Source: DAOTXR01 sp034435375
GTDB lineage: Bacteria > Chloroflexota > Anaerolineae > Aggregatilineales > UBA3940
Assembly: GCA_034435375.1 (NCBI GenBank)
Contig: DAOTXR010000072.1
Location: 1 to 18,050, forward strand
DNA: 18,050 nucleotides
Direction of reading: 5' to 3'
In this document: one piece after another, positions 1 through 7,828 of the stretch
How positions within the stretch are numbered: the stretch's first letter is position 1
Layout of the letters: each line of letters starts with the position of its first letter
Program-made: the position numbers and the translations under genes
Notes under the pieces: model-generated
Seen by the model: only the letters and a program-made list of their open reading frames with translations
Told to the model about the DNA's origin: nothing
Databases searched by the model: none

Positions 1-35
1 GAGCGGGGTTGGCGGGCGTCCGGCGCGGTCATCAC
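1..35. CRISPR. Probable further spacer; array runs off the left edge
   Basis: These 35 bases precede repeat 1 and match the spacer length range (35-38). The distal repeat of an array is often degenerate, but repeat 1 is perfect, so the array most likely continues upstream. No repeat sequence is visible within the 35 bases. Confidence 0.6.
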
Positions 36-1562
36 GTTTCAGTCCCCTAACGGGGATTAGATCGTCTTTCCACCCCATATGCAAATATCTACCAGGTAGT
101 TCCACAAGGGTTTCAGTCCCCTAACGGGGATTAGATCGTCTTTCCACGCCTGGAGGGCGCGGACCTGCGGGGGGCCGTCCTGGAGTTTCAGTCCCCTAAC
201 GGGGATTAGATCGTCTTTCCACGTGGAGGGCCATGCAGGCCCGCATCGAGCGCGACTTGTTTCAGTCCCCTAACGGGGATTAGATCGTCTTTCCACGTGA
301 CGAACCGCGCTAACAGGGACGTTGCCTACAGAGGTTTCAGTCCCCTAACGGGGATTAGATCGTCTTTCCACGGCTGCTAACAGGTGTCGGGGTATGGTGG
401 CTGAACAGGTTTCAGTCCCCTAACGGGGATTAGATCGTCTTTCCACCTTCCGTGTCAGAAGTCACTATTGGATTCTGATCCAAGTTTCAGTCCCCTAACG
501 GGGATTAGATCGTCTTTCCACTTGCCGGACGACATATACGCAACCGATGACGAGAGCGGTTTCAGTCCCCTAACGGGGATTAGATCGTCTTTCCACAAGC
601 TCGCGCCCCGGAGGTCCGCCCCCCGCAGATCGGGTTTCAGTCCCCTAACGGGGATTAGATCGTCTTTCCACAACCAATTGCGCCCACGCGGCGTGCTGAC
701 GAAGATGTTTCAGTCCCCTAACGGGGATTAGATCGTCTTTCCACCGGGGTGCAGTGGATTCAGACGGCCATGAGCCAGGGTTTCAGTCCCCTAACGGGGA
801 TTAGATCGTCTTTCCACGACCCGAGAGGAAAGCACAGAGGGTTGTCCTCTTTGTTTCAGTCCCCTAACGGGGATTAGATCGTCTTTCCACAGCTAGGTTC
901 GCGCCCGGCAAGACCAAGCAACTTGCGTTTCAGTCCCCTAACGGGGATTAGATCGTCTTTCCACCCATCCACCAGAGTGAGAACCCTTCCCCGAGAACCC
1001 GTTTCAGTCCCCTAACGGGGATTAGATCGTCTTTCCACGAGTTTGAGGAGACCGACCCAGTATGGATCGAGCGAGTTTCAGTCCCCTAACGGGGATTAGA
1101 TCGTCTTTCCACCGGCTACGGGAACCAGTTGTACCGTTACCTCAAGTAAGTTTCAGTCCCCTAACGGGGATTAGATCGTCTTTCCACCAGTTATTACTTT
1201 AGTTCCGATTATTTGTAATAATGTTTCAGTCCCCTAACGGGGATTAGATCGTCTTTCCACCGTCCCAATGGGCCCGGGGTGAGCGTCCGGCACAAGCTGT
1301 TTCAGTCCCCTAACGGGGATTAGATCGTCTTTCCACTGCGACCACCAGATCGGGTCCAGAAGCGCCATCATACGTTTCAGTCCCCTAACGGGGATTAGAT
1401 CGTCTTTCCACGTGAATGCGAGCCGGGGGAGGGGACGAGTCTTCCAGAGGTTTCAGTCCCCTAACGGGGATTAGATCGTCTTTCCACTGTTAGCCGAGAG
1501 CAACTCGATTGGCGGTCCTAACATGTTTCAGTCCCCTAACGGGGATTAGATCGTCTTTCCAC
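36..1562 (-). CRISPR. CRISPR array, 21 repeats and 20 spacers, type I-B-like
   Basis: There are 21 copies of a 38-base repeat that begins GTTTCAGTCCCC and ends GATCGTCTTTCCAC on the plus strand. I saw no mismatch in any copy. Repeats start at 36, 110, 185, 259, 334, 409, 484, 559, 634, 707, 780, 853, 927, 1001, 1075, 1150, 1223, 1299, 1374, 1450 and 1525. Spacers are 35-38 bases. On the minus strand the repeat contains CCCC-GTTA-GGGG and ends in ACTGAAAC, which resembles the 8-base 5' tag left by Cas6 in type I-A/I-B/III systems (usually ATTGAAAC). I therefore infer minus-strand transcription, away from cas4, with the newest spacer at 1488-1524. The oldest end is not in the window: repeat 1 is undegraded and bases 1-35 look like another spacer. 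Confidence 0.99.
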
Positions 1563-1565
1563 CGC

Positions 1566-1610
1566 ACCTGATTTTCACGACTCCCTGCTTATGATTTGAC
1601 CTGTTTTTCA
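1566..1610 (-). repeat. Leader direct repeat, two copies of TGAAAAWCAGGT
   Basis: On the plus strand ACCTGATTTTCA lies at 1566-1577 and ACCTGTTTTTCA at 1599-1610, a single mismatch in 12 bases. The starts are 33 bp apart, about three helical turns, so both would face the same side of the DNA. The first copy begins 3 bp from the leader-proximal repeat. Position and phasing suggest a recognition motif for the spacer-integration machinery or a host factor; this role is inferred. Confidence 0.55.
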
Positions 1611-1694
1611 AATTGGGGCCTCTAAGGGACCTTGTAGAAGACCGTTTTTTCTCCACCAGTGCTCCTAATTGGTGCATACACCGTCGACGCTACG

Positions 1695-1706
1695 AAGATC
1701 GATCTT
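1695..1706. repeat. Perfect 12-bp palindrome in the leader
   Basis: AAGATCGATCTT reads the same on both strands. It could be a binding site for a dimeric regulator of the array or of cas4 read-through. Nothing else supports that role. Confidence 0.35.
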
Positions 1707-1710
1707 TGCA

Positions 1711-1745
1711 AGAAAACGGGGGGATCCTCGTAAAAACCCTCCCCG
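1711..1745 (-). terminator. Possible terminator hairpin downstream of cas4
   Basis: On the minus strand CGGGG (from 1741-1745) can pair with CCCCG (from 1717-1721), and TTTTCT follows at once. The loop is long (19 bases), but a few extra G-C pairs can extend the stem past a mismatch. It would end the cas operon transcript about 30-65 bases after the cas4 stop, before the array. Confidence 0.3.
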
Positions 1746-1774
1746 CTCTCACCCCAGCTTGCCTATTTCCCCTA

Positions 1775-1783
1775 ATTATACCA
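1775..1783 (-). promoter_or_regulatory. Extended -10 box overlapping the cas4 stop codon
   Basis: The minus strand reads TGGTATAAT, a perfect TATAAT with the TGn extension. It is formed by the last cas4 codons (GTG GTA TAA) plus the next base. I saw no good -35 hexamer at 16-18 bp, which is compatible with an extended -10 promoter. Transcription from it would enter the leader and array. The hairpin at 1711-1745 lies downstream of it, so the assignment is tentative. Confidence 0.4.
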
Positions 1784-2366
1784 CGTCGTTGCACGTACGC
1801 CGGAACTCGCACACGCGGCAGCGGGACGCTGGAGCGGACGGCGGCATCTCCTCCCGCTCTGCGATCCGCCGGATGTCCGCCAGCGCCGCAAACAGCTTTT
1901 TTCGTAGGGCCTCGTCGATCTCTACAGGCTCGGCGCGCCGCCGTGCGATCAGGTATATATACCCCTGCCTCACGGTGGCGTTCCACACGTCTTCCAGGAG
2001 CAACGCATATCCCGCCAGCTGCAGGCGATGGTGCGGACTGACCCGGTTCGACAGCTTGTAGTCTACTGGGAAGCACAATAGCGGATCGCCCCCTTGCACC
2101 ACCACCTCGTCAACTCGCCCGGCGATCCCCAGCCGCTCGGAGCGCAGCGCCACGTCAAAGATGCGCTCGCCCTGCCCCAGCCCGTAGGCCGCCAGCGACC
2201 GCCGCGCCGCGCGCCTGTGCTCTTCCTCGTGCGCCTCCTTGCCTGCCTCCATTATGAAGGTGCGAGGCCGGAAGTCCGGCAGACATTTGGTGTAGTAGAC
2301 AAAGCGCGGGCAATAGGCGTAATCTTTCAGATCAGTGGCAATGTATAGCCAATCGCCTTCACTCAT
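1776..2366 (-). CDS. cas4: CRISPR-associated exonuclease Cas4
   Basis: A 196-residue RecB-family nuclease that works with Cas1-Cas2 to trim prespacer ends and select PAM-containing DNA. Four cysteines for an iron-sulfur cluster are in the usual places: C19 in YCPRF near the N-terminus, and C183, C186 and C192 in a CRVC...C cluster at the C-terminus. Nuclease motifs are visible: H46, GRVDE with D86, VDYK with D102 and K104, and QLAGY with Q116 and Y120. Length is normal for the family. The ATG overlaps the end of cas2 by 8 bases (ATGAGTGA), which implies translational coupling. It is the last gene of the operon, next to the leader; in many type I-B loci cas4 instead precedes cas1. Confidence 0.96.
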   Translation of the reverse strand: MSEGDWLYIATDLKDYAYCPRFVYYTKCLPDFRPRTFIMEAGKEAHEEEHRRAARRSLAAYGLGQGERIFDVALRSERLGIAGRVDEVVVQGGDPLLCFPVDYKLSNRVSPHHRLQLAGYALLLEDVWNATVRQGYIYLIARRRAEPVEIDEALRKKLFAALADIRRIAEREEMPPSAPASRCRVCEFRRTCNDVV

Positions 2367-2613
2367 GGCAGATCTCCAATCGCTGGCCCCATTCGTGGTC
2401 GCCCACCGGCACCAACTGCACTTTACCCACTGCCTCCCGCAGGATTTTGCGGATTTTGGCGATCAGCTCCTGCTGATGCGAGCGGCTCAGCTGGCCCTGG
2501 AAAGCGCTGAACTGCACGCGGTCCAGCCCATAGTCCTGGCACACGTCCGCGATCTTGTTGCGTAGGCGGTCGTCGGCAATGTCGTAGATCAGGATCACCT
2601 GTTGCAGGCCCAT
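2359..2613 (-). CDS. cas2: CRISPR-associated endoribonuclease/integration protein Cas2
   Basis: An 84-residue Cas2, the small dimeric scaffold that holds two Cas1 dimers in the spacer-integration complex. The N-terminal strand VILIYDI with D11 is the family signature, followed by the helix and the VQFSAFQG strand. I chose the ATG at 2613 rather than a longer upstream frame because that frame runs back inside cas1. The chosen ATG lies one base after the cas1 stop and has GGAG seven bases upstream. It overlaps cas4 by 8 bases. Cas1, Cas2 and Cas4 are thus a tightly coupled adaptation cassette. Confidence 0.97.
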   Translation of the reverse strand: MGLQQVILIYDIADDRLRNKIADVCQDYGLDRVQFSAFQGQLSRSHQQELIAKIRKILREAVGKVQLVPVGDHEWGQRLEICHE

Positions 2614-2614
2614 C

Positions 2615-3640
2615 TCACTGCTCCGCCTTGAACGGCTGGTAGGCTTCACGGTCGCCGCGCAGATAGGAGGCCACCGCTCGCGCTTGCATCTGGATCACAG
2701 CCCGCAGGGGATGGCGCTTCCCCTCGTAATAGGTGGCGCTTTCCAGATGATCGAGCACGCGCTCAGCGAAGGCGCGGCGGGCTTCCTGCGACAACAGCCC
2801 ACGCTCGTCCTGCTCCACGCGGAACCCCCTGGCTGTCAGCCCGATCACCACACGATCCACGCCCGCCTGCCGGAACTCCTCGATCAGGTCGAGCGTCAGG
2901 CTGGGCTTGCCAGGGCGGTCGGTGTGTACGAACCCGGCGTAGGGGTCCAGGCCGGCCAGCACGATTGCCCGCTGGACCTGCTGGTACAGGATGCCGTAGC
3001 CATAGTTGAGCAGGCTGTTGACGGGATCCACGGCTCCCCGGCCCACCCGCCCTGGCCAGCCATACTCCTCCGGGATAACGGCCCTCAGAGCGTCCCAGTA
3101 GCGGCGGGCGGCGTTGCCCTCGGCGGCCAGCACCTGTCCCCGCGCTTCCTCAAGGTTGTCTTGCGAGACGCGGTCCAGCCATGCCAGATGATCCAGCACC
3201 TCTCCGGCCTGCAAACGTAGCTCTTGGGCCAGCGCAGGGTCGCTGTCTTTGCGGTTGCGGGCCAGATAGCGCAGGGTCGCGGCCTGATTCTGGATTTTGC
3301 CCGCGGCAAAAGCCTGCGCCAGATGCACACCGCGAGCGTCAAAGAATGCCAGCATCTGCTCGCGGCGGGCGATCACAGTGCCTGCCAGCCCGGCGGCGTA
3401 GAGCGCGGCGTAAGGCTCGCCCTGACGGTTAAGAAACTGCACCGGGATGCCACGCTCACAGCACGCCTCCAGTGCGTCTGATGAGATGCTGATCCCTTCG
3501 CTGGCGATGATCACGGTCTCCAGGTGCATCAGCGGGGCCTGCTCTAGCACCTCCCCTTTGCGGCGGAGCTGAAGCCGTTCGCTGTGCAAGCACACCATGG
3601 TGCCAAACTCTTCTGCGATCAATTGTTTGACGATAGCCAT
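2615..3640 (-). CDS. cas1: CRISPR-associated integrase Cas1
   Basis: A 341-residue Cas1, the integrase that inserts new spacers at the leader end of the array. The likely metal ligands are present: E174 in AAEGNAARRYW, H239 in GFVHTDRPGKPSL, and E254 in the LDLIEEFR helix, which is the diagnostic Cas1 block. The N-terminal beta domain contains the usual IIASEGISIS strand-loop. I chose the ATG at 3640 (MAIVKQL) over an upstream TTG at 3661: it fits the family N-terminus and has a purine-rich GAGAG ahead. Cas3 ends 39 bases upstream and cas2 starts one base after the stop. It appears intact and catalytically competent. Confidence 0.97.
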   Translation of the reverse strand: MAIVKQLIAEEFGTMVCLHSERLQLRRKGEVLEQAPLMHLETVIIASEGISISSDALEACCERGIPVQFLNRQGEPYAALYAAGLAGTVIARREQMLAFFDARGVHLAQAFAAGKIQNQAATLRYLARNRKDSDPALAQELRLQAGEVLDHLAWLDRVSQDNLEEARGQVLAAEGNAARRYWDALRAVIPEEYGWPGRVGRGAVDPVNSLLNYGYGILYQQVQRAIVLAGLDPYAGFVHTDRPGKPSLTLDLIEEFRQAGVDRVVIGLTARGFRVEQDERGLLSQEARRAFAERVLDHLESATYYEGKRHPLRAVIQMQARAVASYLRGDREAYQPFKAEQ

Positions 3641-3679
3641 CGCTGTCTCTCTTTCAATCAACTACAACGCAGCAGGCCA

Positions 3680-6109
3680 TTAGTAATCCTCCACCTCTGG
3701 CTGATTCCGGGCCTGTGCCAGCACGAACGCCACATCCAACCCAGACTCGCTGTCATAGGGCGCGTCCACCATCCAGCGCCGCCCACCCCAAGCGGGGTGC
3801 GCCACCCACGCCGCCCCGGCGCGTTCCAGCGCCTTATACTGCCGATAAGTGAGGGGCACCAGCAGACTGCTAGCCTCCACGCTCCTGCCCCTGCGGCGCA
3901 GGCGGTCATATTCTGGCTCCAGGTCCAGCGGCAGCACCTCGATTCCATCAAACAGGCGGAAGAAGTTGGTGGCCAGATCGCCTTCAGCCGAATGGAACGG
4001 ACGCAGGGTGTCCAGCACAGCTTGTCGGAACTCCTCAGCAGATCGGCGGTACTCTGCCCACCAGGCCGCCTCGACTGGACCGCTGTACACCTCGGTCAGC
4101 AGGTCTGCTATTCGGCTCTCCTCCAGGGGCAACCCGTCGATGCGCTCTAGCGCTGCCAGCCCGGCCTGCACCAGGTCGGCCCGGTAGACTTTCAACCCAT
4201 CATCCGGCTGTCGGAACACGTACACTGGCTTGAGCGGACTTCCCGGCGGCTGGCCGCGGTTGACCCGACCTGCTCGCTGGAGCACTGCTTCCAACGGCGC
4301 AGGGTCGCTGTACAGCACATCCAGGTTGATGTCTAGGCTGACTTCGATCACCTGCGTGGCAACGACGATCACAGGGCAGCGCTCTCCTGAGCGCGTCCCC
4401 GTGGCTTGGTTGATGACAGCCTCTTTGGCCGCGCGGTCGCGGGCGTTGAAGCGCCCATGCGCCAACACGATTCGCCCTTCAGCGGCCAGCGCGGGCAGTC
4501 GCTCCGTGAGGGCATCGCGCATGGCCATCGCCCGCCCGACGGTGTCCAAGCACACCAGCACCGGCGCACCGCGCTCTGCGTCGGCGCAGATGCGGTCCAG
4601 GGCGTCTGCGGAGAAGATGTCGCCGTCCAGCAGGTGCAGCGTGTGGCGCTGGGCTTCCGCATAGGCGCGTGGCGTGGCGCGCAGGGTCTCGCAAATCGGC
4701 AGCGCCTCGCACAGTGCACGTTCAACAGTCGGCGGCAGCGTGGCGGTCATGATGAAGAAGCGCGCCGCGAAACGCTCCGCCAGCCAGCGCATCAGCTCGA
4801 TCACCAGCGCCAGACGATCCGGTTCGTAGGCGTGGACCTCGTCCATGACAAACAGCCCACCATGATAATCCACCAGCGACGCCTCGAAGCCCTTCAGCGC
4901 ATAGGCCACCCTGAGCATCTGATAGGGGCTGAACACCCGCACCGGCGTGAGGCCGAGATCGGCAAGCTGGCGCTTGATGCGGGCGGATTCCAGCGCCGAG
5001 GAGGGCGTGGTGTCATCGCCATGCAGAAGGTCATAGTACAGGCTCTGCACGGCCCTGCTGTGCTGGAGGCCAACCTCCTGCGCCGAGAAATGCCTCTCCA
5101 CAAGGCGAGCATACATGGCGTTCATGCTGGCCTGATACGGCAGCGTGTAGAACAGGCGCGGCGGGTATGGGCCGTGCTCTGCTTGCCGGGCTGCCCACAG
5201 CAGGGCGGCTTCGGTCTTGCCGCTGCCGGTAGGAGCCACCAGGATCGCCGATCCGCGCCCTGCCGCTGCGGCAGCCAGCTGGTGATCGCGCAGAGCGCTC
5301 TCTTCTATATCGCCGCGAGCGCACGCGCGGGTGATGGTCAGCGGGCGCACCGCCTCTCCCTGCGCTGCCGTCGAGGAGGCGGTGTGATCGGCAGCCAGCA
5401 TCAACCCTCGATAGAACAATCCCGCATACTCCCGCTCACCCCATGCCGGGCAGTCAGCGATGTCATCGCTGAATGCGACGAACTCCCCCAGCGCCTGCCG
5501 GATGGCGTCTCTGTGGAGAGCAGCCGTGGCCTTGCTCAGCGGTGGGACAGTGGCCGGTTCGACCACGTCTGCCAGGCCCAGCGCCGCGATCCACGCGGTC
5601 GAACACTCGCCGATCCACCGCCACATCCCTTCGATAGCCTGCTGGTCAATCCCGTTCACCAGATCGTCGAGCGCCTGCTGGGCTGTGTCGTTCTTCGCGA
5701 GATACAGGTCGTACAGCGCGCCGGCTTCCTTATGGTGGGAGGCAATCGTTGCGATGATCCACAGGCGGTCGGTGTGGCCTGCCGGGAACAGCCAATCCAC
5801 CAGGCCCAGCGAGAGGACCTCATGGCGGTGTGGCCACTGCTTGAGGTCGCCGCGCAGCACCGCCTGGAAACCAGTGGCGGTTTTGCCAGCGTCGTGCAGG
5901 AAGCAGGCCCAGAACAGACGCTGCCACAGGCGCGGCTGGCCCACCTGCTCTGCAAGCGTCGGGCGCAAACGGTACAGATCGGCCAGCCGCGCCAGCACCC
6001 GCCACGTATGCTGGGCAAGGCTCTCCTCATCTGCCCCAGTCGAGCGGTCGGCGCTCTTGGCAAGCAGACCATCCATCCAGAAAGGCCACGGCTCAACCGG
6101 GTATGGCAT
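3680..6109 (-). CDS. cas3: CRISPR-associated nuclease-helicase Cas3 (HD + DExH)
   Basis: An 809-residue Cas3 with the nuclease and helicase in one chain; it is recruited to Cascade-bound DNA, unwinds it and cuts it. The N-terminal HD domain shows H34, H72-D73 (FLHDAGK), H96 and H125-H126. The helicase has Walker A at 292-299 (APTGSGKT), the DEVH box at 423-426, motif III TAT at 455-457, motif V VIEVSLDI near 587-594 and motif VI QRAGRVNR at 611-618. I chose the ATG at 6109 because the longer frame to 6259 runs inside cas5 and its extra 50 residues look like shadow sequence. The chosen start is preceded by GGTGAGG and overlaps cas5 by 17 bases. All key residues are present. Confidence 0.96.
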   Translation of the reverse strand: MPYPVEPWPFWMDGLLAKSADRSTGADEESLAQHTWRVLARLADLYRLRPTLAEQVGQPRLWQRLFWACFLHDAGKTATGFQAVLRGDLKQWPHRHEVLSLGLVDWLFPAGHTDRLWIIATIASHHKEAGALYDLYLAKNDTAQQALDDLVNGIDQQAIEGMWRWIGECSTAWIAALGLADVVEPATVPPLSKATAALHRDAIRQALGEFVAFSDDIADCPAWGEREYAGLFYRGLMLAADHTASSTAAQGEAVRPLTITRACARGDIEESALRDHQLAAAAAGRGSAILVAPTGSGKTEAALLWAARQAEHGPYPPRLFYTLPYQASMNAMYARLVERHFSAQEVGLQHSRAVQSLYYDLLHGDDTTPSSALESARIKRQLADLGLTPVRVFSPYQMLRVAYALKGFEASLVDYHGGLFVMDEVHAYEPDRLALVIELMRWLAERFAARFFIMTATLPPTVERALCEALPICETLRATPRAYAEAQRHTLHLLDGDIFSADALDRICADAERGAPVLVCLDTVGRAMAMRDALTERLPALAAEGRIVLAHGRFNARDRAAKEAVINQATGTRSGERCPVIVVATQVIEVSLDINLDVLYSDPAPLEAVLQRAGRVNRGQPPGSPLKPVYVFRQPDDGLKVYRADLVQAGLAALERIDGLPLEESRIADLLTEVYSGPVEAAWWAEYRRSAEEFRQAVLDTLRPFHSAEGDLATNFFRLFDGIEVLPLDLEPEYDRLRRRGRSVEASSLLVPLTYRQYKALERAGAAWVAHPAWGGRRWMVDAPYDSESGLDVAFVLAQARNQPEVEDY

Positions 6110-6806
6110 CGACCTCACCCTCAAAGCTGTGCAACCACACGCCGCGCGGCAGGTCCTCTCGGCCCGGATATCCCCGGAAATCGGGATCAGCCCAGACCCA
6201 CGGGAGGATCGGCTGCCCCGTATCCGTTGGAAAACGTCCCCGACCTGCCAAGATGGCATACTGCCCCCACTGAACTTGCCGGCGCTCGGTGATGGCGCGT
6301 GCCAGCGTCATGGTGATGGTGCCGCCTGCCACTGCTGGGGCAACTTCGACCGGGAGCAGGGTGCCCTCGAAGTATGCCTGCTGCGCCTGGACAAGCTCGA
6401 CCACCTCGACGCTGGTGTAGGTCATCAGGTCCTGCGAGCGGCCCAGCACCACCGGGTAGTACGGTGAGCGGAATTTTGCAGCGAGCGTGTCCGGGTCAGC
6501 CGACTCGACATACAGCGTCAGGCGCGGCTCAAACAGCAGGTGTCGGGTGAAGGGGTTCATCTTGAACTTGTCGCTCTCAAACCACAGGTGCTCATAGTCG
6601 GTGAACTCGCCCCGGTGTGTGAAGGTGTAGCCGAAGCGGATGCTCTCTGGCGGGATGCGCTCTCCGCAAGCGCTGGCAATGTGCCCATAGATCGTGGCTG
6701 GAGGCGGCATGGGCAGGGTGGGCTGCACGTTCTGTGCAAAGAAAGGATAGCGGAAGGAGGCTACCACTCCCTCCGCCATCACGCGCACCACAACCAGGCG
6801 ATCCAT
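6093..6806 (-). CDS. cas5: Cascade subunit Cas5 (type I-B, Tneap-like)
   Basis: A 237-residue RAMP protein expected to cap the 5' tag of the crRNA in Cascade. The N-terminal strand VVRVMAEGVVASFRYP is the ferredoxin-like opening of Cas5 proteins. The glycine/proline stretch PTLPMPPPATIYGHI matches the conserved Cas5 loop in which small residues precede a helix. I chose the ATG at 6806 over a GTG at 6824: GGGAG lies eight bases ahead, overlapping the cas7 stop. The 3' end overlaps cas3. With no cas6 here, Cas5 is the only local candidate for repeat processing (as Cas5d does in type I-C), but I see no direct sign of such activity. Confidence 0.88.
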   Translation of the reverse strand: MDRLVVVRVMAEGVVASFRYPFFAQNVQPTLPMPPPATIYGHIASACGERIPPESIRFGYTFTHRGEFTDYEHLWFESDKFKMNPFTRHLLFEPRLTLYVESADPDTLAAKFRSPYYPVVLGRSQDLMTYTSVEVVELVQAQQAYFEGTLLPVEVAPAVAGGTITMTLARAITERRQVQWGQYAILAGRGRFPTDTGQPILPWVWADPDFRGYPGREDLPRGVWLHSFEGEVDAIPG

Positions 6807-6811
6807 CGCAG

Positions 6812-7798
6812 TCACTCCCACCACTCCGGGTGCAGGGCGACCTCAGCCGCCAGCGCATCCAGCGCCTCGCGGGGATGGACAGCCTGCAGACCGTACTCAG
6901 CCAGCACAGCATCTGCCTCGTCCATGAAGCCCTGCGCCCGACCCACGTACACCCCGGAGAGCATGTCATCCCTCAGCGTGATCAATGCCTCTGTGAGCGC
7001 CCCGCGGTGGATCGCCGGCTCGCCGCGCTCTGCGGTCAGCACGCGCCCGAAGATATGGTTACCGCCCCGCGTCACCGCGGCCATGACGAACGCTGGAGAC
7101 ACATCGGTGTAATGCAGCGTCTGACGCGCCCCCCCTTCCAGACGGCCCAGCCCATAGAGCAGAGTCTGGACACGTTCCACGCGCCGCTCAAACGGCAGGC
7201 GATAACTCTTGGTTTCTTGCAGGTGTTCCAGCCCTGCCTGGCGGGCTTTCTCCTCCAGTGAGGCCCCCAGGTTGCGGTACCCGGCGCGGTTCACGGCTGA
7301 GAATGTGCCTGCCGAGCGCAGGTCGAGTGAGAACAGTCCTCTCAATGCTGTGCGGTAGAACTCGTGCCCGTGCAGGACCGGATTCCCTTCCTGCCGAGCC
7401 ATGACGCCATAGTCACGGACAACCTCCACTGGAGCCAGCGCTACCAGCGTGCTGGTGCGGAACGGAGAGATTCGGGTGCGTGTTTCCCCCTCCTCGTCCT
7501 TCTGCGCGCGCATATAGCCCAACAGGTCGTCGTCCCAGAACTGGATCGGATCGCCCTCGGTAAATGCCTGTTGCTTCTTCCCGGCCCCGGCGGCGTGGAT
7601 CGTGGCGCTCTGCCACTGCGGAAAGTAGGTTTGCAGGGTGCGCCTGAGCCAGCTCCGGAAAGCCTGCGCTGAGACGTAGGGATAGGTATACATCCCGGCA
7701 TGAATGGCCTTGACCGTAGCCGTGGTTTCCTCGCCTTCGCCCATGTTCAGGGCAGATGCAGACGCATCAATCGCTAGAATACCGGTAATGAATGCCAT
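6812..7798 (-). CDS. cas7: Cascade backbone subunit Cas7 (Cst2/DevR family)
   Basis: A 328-residue Cas7, the subunit that polymerises along the crRNA spacer. The Cst2/DevR hallmarks are at the N-terminus: a GILAIDASASALNMG strand-turn, then a charged stretch with AIHAG, and the YPYVSAQAFRSWLR helix. Later, VMAAVTRGGNHIFGR resembles the conserved glycine-rich RNA-binding loop. The ATG has a strong GGAGG eight bases upstream, the best ribosome site in the operon. That fits a subunit needed in several copies per complex. Cas8 ends 30 bases upstream and cas5 begins five bases after the stop. Confidence 0.93.
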   Translation of the reverse strand: MAFITGILAIDASASALNMGEGEETTATVKAIHAGMYTYPYVSAQAFRSWLRRTLQTYFPQWQSATIHAAGAGKKQQAFTEGDPIQFWDDDLLGYMRAQKDEEGETRTRISPFRTSTLVALAPVEVVRDYGVMARQEGNPVLHGHEFYRTALRGLFSLDLRSAGTFSAVNRAGYRNLGASLEEKARQAGLEHLQETKSYRLPFERRVERVQTLLYGLGRLEGGARQTLHYTDVSPAFVMAAVTRGGNHIFGRVLTAERGEPAIHRGALTEALITLRDDMLSGVYVGRAQGFMDEADAVLAEYGLQAVHPREALDALAAEVALHPEWWE

Positions 7799-7828
7799 TT
7801 GTGTGTCCTCCTTGGGCTTTCTGGGGTC

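Larger units (their letters stand above)
1563..1775 (-). promoter_or_regulatory. CRISPR leader region
   Basis: This non-coding stretch lies between the cas4 stop and the array, on the side expected to be the 5' end of the array transcript. It is more AT-rich near the array than the flanking genes. It holds two 12-base direct repeats near the array, a perfect palindrome AAGATCGATCTT (1695-1706), and a GC hairpin followed by T residues (1711-1745, minus strand). Short frames that cross it overlap cas4 or the array and have no ribosome site or recognisable product. Leader identity is inferred from position and repeat orientation. Confidence 0.7.

Noticed and set aside
455..731. Open frames on both strands across the CRISPR array (72 and 87 codons)
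   Set aside because: They consist of repeats translated in series, because repeat plus spacer is often 75 bases, a multiple of three. No ribosome site or family is present.
1603..1656. Possible degenerate CRISPR repeat in the leader (GTGGAGAAA ... TTGAAAAAC on the minus strand)
   Set aside because: The ends resemble the repeat ends, but the segment is 54 bases rather than 38 and needs several gaps. Chance similarity is as likely.
1613..2076. Short open frames of 128-142 codons over the leader and cas4 end
   Set aside because: They overlap cas4 on other frames or the leader and have no ribosome site. Cas4 itself ends clearly at 1776 after its last cysteine motif.
4406..6467. Long plus-strand open frames opposite cas3 and cas5 (628 and 335 codons)
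   Set aside because: They are antisense shadows in GC-rich DNA. The minus-strand frames carry full Cas3 and Cas5 motifs, and the plus frames show no recognisable domain.
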